NCBI GenBank assembly: GCA_034509425.1
Contig: JAVTVJ010000068.1
Span: 2,914,001-2,978,000, forward strand
DNA from: Eopsaltria australis
Lineage: Eukaryota > Chordata > Aves > Passeriformes > Petroicidae
Length of the DNA: 64,000 nucleotides
Direction: 5' to 3'
Each line of letters opens with the position of its first letter. Position 1 is the first letter of the stretch. Shown here in pieces: positions 60,597 through 64,000 of the stretch. The notes beneath the pieces are model-generated. The model was not told where the DNA came from. It saw only the letters and a list, made by a program, of their open reading frames with translations, and made no database searches. A program made the position numbers and the translations under genes.

Positions 60597-60602
60597 TTTA
60601 TT
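60597..60602 (-). terminator. AATAAA polyadenylation signal of the minus-strand gene candidate
   Basis: Minus-strand AATAAA overlaps the TAA stop of the exon at 60601-60835 (TTTTAATAAAG). A signal overlapping the stop would give a very short 3' untranslated region; other AATAAA hexamers occur upstream in the exon, so which one is used is open. Confidence 0.35.
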
Positions 60603-60835
60603 AAAATAGCTTGTAATTAATATCACATTTTTGACCTCTTAGGTTTAAACAGTGAAGTTTAGATAGAAAACAAAATACATGTATTTTATTTGATCTAAAC
60701 CAAAGTAAGTGGCCTAAGACCACTACAGTGCTTGCTGCAACACGTGCCATTATCATTCCTGTGTTAACAGGCAGTCGGTCCATTAAAGTGTGAACCAGTG
60801 GGTTCACTTCTGCAACTGTACAAGCATTTTTTTGC
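60601..60835 (-). CDS. Candidate last exon of an unknown, probably membrane protein
   Basis: On the minus strand an acceptor with a T-rich tract (AATTGTTTTTCCAG) is followed after one base by 77 open codons and TAA. The first two thirds look convincingly protein-like: QKNACTVAEVNPLVHTL, then MDRLPVNTG, then a hydrophobic stretch (MIMARVAASTVVVLGHLLWF) that could span a membrane. Codon use is mixed and includes CpG codons (CGA, CGT), unlike most chance frames here. The tail after LLWFRSNK is AT-rich and less protein-like, so the true end may be earlier or the tail may be unconserved. It joins the next exon candidate (61332-61404) in phase. The acidic-NPL motif before a hydrophobic helix vaguely recalls small membrane proteins of the DUF5658 type, but I do not assign a family. 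Confidence 0.45.
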
Positions 60836-61331
60836 CTGGAAAAACAATTGTTTATGGAACTGGTTGTTGGCTTTGATGCACATATAAAGTATTTTATCTT
60901 CCCCCCAAATCTAATAGCAGCACATTTCATTGTATGGGAAGGACAATCCTGTGCTCCTTGCAGCATTCTGTGCTGTCCAGCAGGTGTGATGGGAAATGTC
61001 AGTGTCAGGAAAGAACCATTACTTGTGTTATACACCCTTTAAAGCATTATATCTTCTAAAAAGTACCCTTCATACACCAAGCCTAAGCAGACTGACAAAA
61101 AACAAGGTATAGCAGGACTTAATCTTACAATGCAGACTCTTCAAGTGTTCCTGAAACATGCCTTGGGTTAAGGAATGCATGGAAAACTCTTCACATTAAC
61201 TCCTTGAAATTAAGCAGAATCTGGCAGCCTTTGAAATATCTGTACCAAAATTAAAGCTGGTGTGTTGGTACTCTCAACCATGAGGGGTGAACTGTGAAAG
61301 TGCTTGGTAAGAGGATCACACTGTATCTTAC
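60836..61331. other. Putative intron of the minus-strand gene candidate
   Basis: On the minus strand it begins with GTAAGATAC and ends with TTTTTCCAG. No other feature is recognised. If the alternative acceptor at TGCTTGTACAG inside 60601-60835 is used, the frame of the upstream exon changes. Confidence 0.4.
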
Positions 61332-61404
61332 CAATAAAAAAGTAGAAGCTCCAGAATCCAAGGATTTGTGGTGTAAAGCTTAGGGATTTGCTGTGGTTGG
61401 TGTA
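61332..61404 (-). CDS. Candidate exon upstream of 60601-60835, unknown protein
   Basis: The minus strand has acceptor ACTCCCTTTGCAG and donor ATTG|GTAAGAT around 73 nt. Two frames are open. With the standard acceptor of the next exon, the joined reading is HQPQQIPKLYTTNPWILE, then LLLFYW, then QKNACTVAEVNPL. If the next exon instead starts after TTGTACAG, the reading is YTNHSKSLSFTPQILG, then FWSFYFFI, then VAEVNPL. Both are continuous and hydrophobic near the junction, so the frame is not settled. Clean splice signals at both ends plus phase fit make this one of the better exon candidates of the window. Upstream exons lie to the right, beyond or around the LTR; a possible 33-nt exon at 62485-62517 fits the first reading. 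Confidence 0.4.
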
Positions 61405-62614
61405 CTGCAAAGGGAGTTGATATGCAGTGCCTCTTATTGTTTAGATGGGAATCTGTTCCAACAAGCATGTTATGAGAACTGTTGAAGAAGGGATTGCACA
61501 TCCAGCTGCTACTGCTTTTATAGGCATTAATTTGTCATGCATAATTTCCTATTATTTCATGTCATGACATATTCTATTAAGTTATTTTAGGATATGGGTT
61601 GTGACTGCAGCTGGCACCGTATGTCACATTATATCACATCAAGGGGCAGCATAAGGTAAAGGCTTGGTTTGAGCTTCTAATTTTTTCACAAACTGAACAG
61701 TTAGGACCATTCAGGTGCATGAAGTGTACAGGGTAAGAAATTAACAAACCACCTTGTGCTCTCTAAAAGGGTAGAAAACTCAAGAGCCTTTGAGGGTCCT
61801 ATGCCCCCAGGGCTATATCCCAGTGCTGTCACCATATCCCTGTGGAGCCCTTGGCTTTGCCCTGGTGTGAGTGTAAATCTGCCTCTCTCCCAAGCTTGAG
61901 TCTGTTTTCCTTTTCCTAGGAGCCTTCTAGCTCTGGAGAAGGAAAGACAGATGTGTTTTGAACTTTGGAGGCTGCAAACTCAGTATGGTCCCTTCCTTTG
62001 CCCCACTGCTGGACATTACAATACATTTGGATGGGCTCAGTGGTTTGTGGCACCCATGTCTGAACACTTGAACTTGCTCAGACCTGGGCATAAGGAGACA
62101 GGCAGCCATCCCTCACCCAGTTCCCAGTGAATTCCCAGGGAAGTGTGAATGTGTGAACTTGGGCTAATACTCCTTGTTATCAGTGTTATATCTGATTTTG
62201 TCCAGACTGATTTTAGACTGCAGCAAGCCTTTGGGAAGCCTCCAGCTCTCAGTGTTTACTAGAGACACCAATCTGAGCAATGTTGCACCAGGACTGGGGC
62301 TGATGTTTCTTAGCTATCCATCGTGAAGTCAGAGATGCTATCTCCTACCTTTCCCCTTCTGCAACCCTGATGTGTCAGACCTGGCTAAAACAAGAACTGC
62401 CGTACTGCTGTTCCGGCTGATGGGTTTATCTTCACGCAAAAAAGCTGAAGGAGAGACAGCCCTTGAGCAAGTGGTTTGCCTTACTAATTCTCTCATAAAA
62501 CATGCACTGGGTTTCAACTGCAGTTAAATTCGTCTAGCAAGACTCCTCAACTGATGGACTTTTAAGCATATGTCTCCATATAGATCTCTGGAAATCAGGC
62601 ACCAGGTGTCTTAC
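61405..62614. other. Putative intron with two possible micro-exons on the minus strand
   Basis: No transposon is recognised before the LTR. Minus-strand segments 62485-62517 (33 nt, acceptor AACTGCAG, donor GTAAGG, peptide ETQCMFYERI) and about 62353-62388 (36 nt, acceptor TTGTTTTAG, donor GTAGGA) each keep the first reading of 61332-61404 open. They are too short to trust. Confidence 0.25.
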
Positions 62615-62880
62615 TGTCCCCCTTTCAGCTAGGGTAGAGTTAATTTCTTCTCAGTGTCTGTTACAGTGCTGTGTTTTGGTTTCAGAATGAGAATAGTGTT
62701 GATAACACACTGATGTTTCGGGTTTTGCTGAGTTGTGTTTATTCTAAGTCAAGGAACTTTTTCCCTTGGCTCGTTCTCTGCCAGCGAGGAAGCTGCAAAA
62801 GAAATTGGAGGGAGCACAGCTGGGACAGGTGACCCAAACTGACTAAAGGGATATTCCACACCACAGAACATGGTGCTCAG

Positions 62881-62887
62881 TATATGA
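62881..62887 (+). promoter_or_regulatory. LTR TATA box
   Basis: TATATGA at the position where related LTRs carry TATATAA (context GCTCAG before, AATGGGG after). It would direct transcription rightwards from the LTR. Confidence 0.6.
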
Positions 62888-63061
62888 AATGGGGAAGTTA
62901 TCTGGAAAGGGGATCTATCCGGGTTTGGGAAGGTAAGGTTTGTCTCATCTGGCATCGGTCAGTGGGCAGTGAGCAATTGTATTGTGCATAACTTGGTTTT
63001 CCCTTTTAATTATCATTATTTTTATTTACTATTATTACCCTCTTTTACTTTCTTTTCAATT

Positions 63062-63067
63062 ATTAAA
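63062..63067 (+). terminator. LTR polyadenylation signal ATTAAA
   Basis: ATTAAA in the conserved LTR context TTCAATTATTAAACTG, about 180 bases after the TATA box, the usual order of U3-R-U5 signals. Confidence 0.6.
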
Positions 63068-63199
63068 CTGTTCTTATCTCAGCCTACAAGTTTTAATTTG
63101 ATTCTCATCCCCATTCCACTGGGGTGGGGGTGGAGAGAAGTGGGGACTGAGTGAGTGGCTGTGTGCTGCTTAATTTCCAGCTGGGTTTAAGCCACGACA

Positions 63200-63247
63200 G
63201 TCACTGACTTCGTCATTCATGCCGTTTGTGAGATATTTTGCTCACAG
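63200..63247. other. Flank between LTR and exon candidate
   Basis: Contains the pyrimidine-containing acceptor GATATTTTGCTCACAG. Confidence 0.3.
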
Positions 63248-63336
63248 ATGATGATGTGGATCTGCCAATGGATCCCCAGACACCAGTAAAAGACCTTTTG
63301 TTTCCGAGTTACTACAGTCACAACTCTCAGCACTGA
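63248..63336 (+). CDS. Candidate terminal exon or internal mini-exon, unknown protein
   Basis: After the acceptor TTTTGCTCACAG and two bases, 28 codons are open to a TGA. The acidic start (DDVDLPMDPQTP) and the following PVKDLLFPSYYSH look protein-like, and the segment keeps a CpG (CCGAGT). A donor-like CCA|GTAAAAG after codon 12 offers a shorter 38-nt exon. It lies just 48 bases past the solo LTR and on the strand opposite to the 60.6-61.4 kb gene candidate. On the minus strand the same bases are also open between CTGTAG and GTGAGC, so strand is not certain. Family unknown. Confidence 0.25.
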
Positions 63337-64000
63337 CATTTTAATTCCCACGCATTTAGGGGCTATGAATAAATATAGGCTGGAAGTTAGAAGCAATGAG
63401 GGCCTGTAACCACCTTCCTGAATAAATGATGGGAATGAGTTAATTACTTTTTAGATAGAACAGAGCAGGAAAAGGACTGGATAGTGTGGGTGCCTGTGAT
63501 GTTTGAGGGTTTTATCACTGTCATCCATGTATTTTCTTCCATTTCTGCATTTTATGTTAAGAGGAGAAACCAGATTTCCTTCTGTTCCCATGTTTTGAAG
63601 CTGTTGGTGCCTTTTGAGTGTCCAGTGAGATTTTGAGTCATTGGATGCTAACCTCCTCCCACCTTTGGCTCTTATCTAAGTGTGCTGATGCTTCATATTT
63701 AGATCAATTAATCTGTCCAGTTAGGCTCAGATGCCACTTCCATTTATATTGGCTAAGTCACTCTCAAGAGCTAATGGTCCACTAATGCAGTCTTACAATT
63801 CCCCCTGTGAGTCTAAAAAGACAGACAAGTTCCCAAACCATCCTCAGTGAAAGATCAGAGTAGCTCAGCATAATTTAGTATCAAGAACCACAGGAGATGT
63901 CTGAAGGCTTAAAAGATAACATGCATAAGCAGAGTACCAGGGAAGACCCATTAAATAGATTGTGACTTTGTAGTGTGATTAAAATCAGTTGGACAAGAGT
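63337..64000. other. AT-rich DNA, no feature seen
   Basis: No gene, repeat family or RNA is recognised to the end of the window. Confidence 0.4.

Larger units (their letters stand above)
62615..63199 (+). mobile_element. Solo LTR of an avian ERVL-like endogenous retrovirus
   Basis: The 585-bp segment starts TGTCCCCCTTTCAGCTAGGG and ends TTTAAGCCACGACA, giving the TG...CA ends of an LTR. Its body matches a well-known bird LTR: GAATAGTGTTGATAACACACTGATG, CTGCCAGCGAGGA, CACAGCTGGGACAGGTGACCCAAACTG, GAGCAATTGTATTGTGCATAACTTG and ATTAAACTGTTCTTATCTCA. No retroviral gag, pol or env sequence lies on either side, so this is a single LTR left by recombination between the two ends of a provirus. Five-base flanks are CTTAC and GTCAC, agreeing at three of five positions, a possibly decayed target duplication. 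The exact family name is not assigned. Confidence 0.92.

Noticed and set aside
1..64000. CRISPR arrays, bacterial operons, riboswitches, rRNA or snRNA genes
   Set aside because: None seen; sequence character is that of a vertebrate nuclear genome.

Overview
The window looks like avian nuclear DNA. Four CR1 (chicken repeat 1) LINE insertions are recognisable, two of them with clear ORF2 C-terminal peptide motifs, and there is a solo LTR of the kind left by bird ERVL-like retroviruses. The rest is AT-rich, with one short vertebrate-style CpG island and simple repeats. There are no operons, bacterial ribosome-binding sites or CRISPR arrays. I could not recognise any named protein-coding gene, so no gene symbols are given.

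Layout. 0-6.2 kb: two short exon-like segments on the minus strand (172-215 and 1562-1601) lie left of a CpG island (about 5560-6230) that is the only obvious promoter. A short minus-strand ATG segment in the island (5809-5863) joins the 1562-1601 segment in frame. A minus-strand CR1 abuts the right edge of the island. 6.7-33 kb: mostly unannotatable intronic or intergenic DNA. Five plus-strand segments with good splice signals (13240-13345, 13992-14091, 20784-20943, 21957-22127, 26450-26534) can be joined in one continuous frame of about 207 codons. This is a hypothesis, because chance exon-like segments are common in vertebrate DNA and these are almost free of CpG. 33.7 kb: a CR1 3' fragment. 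42.4-43.0 kb: an exon-like plus-strand segment followed by a CpG-retaining block that could be conserved regulatory DNA or coding. 45.4-46.4 kb: the longest CR1 copy. 46.7-47.1 kb: what looks like the wreck of a C2H2 zinc-finger gene on the minus strand. 55.3-57.6 kb: a possible plus-strand terminal exon, then an old, broken CR1. 60.6-61.4 kb: the most protein-like gene candidate, two minus-strand exons ending in a hydrophobic, probably membrane-spanning segment, a stop codon and an overlapping AATAAA signal. 62.6-63.2 kb: the solo LTR with TATA box and polyadenylation signal. 63.2-64 kb: one more small exon-like segment.

No previously undescribed system was found with confidence. The best leads are the 60.6-61.4 kb minus-strand gene candidate, the phase-consistent five-exon plus-strand model, the zinc-finger relic, and several homeodomain-site-rich or CpG-retaining blocks that look like conserved non-coding elements. 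All exon calls rest on splice signals, open frames and phase only; no homology search or RNA evidence was available.
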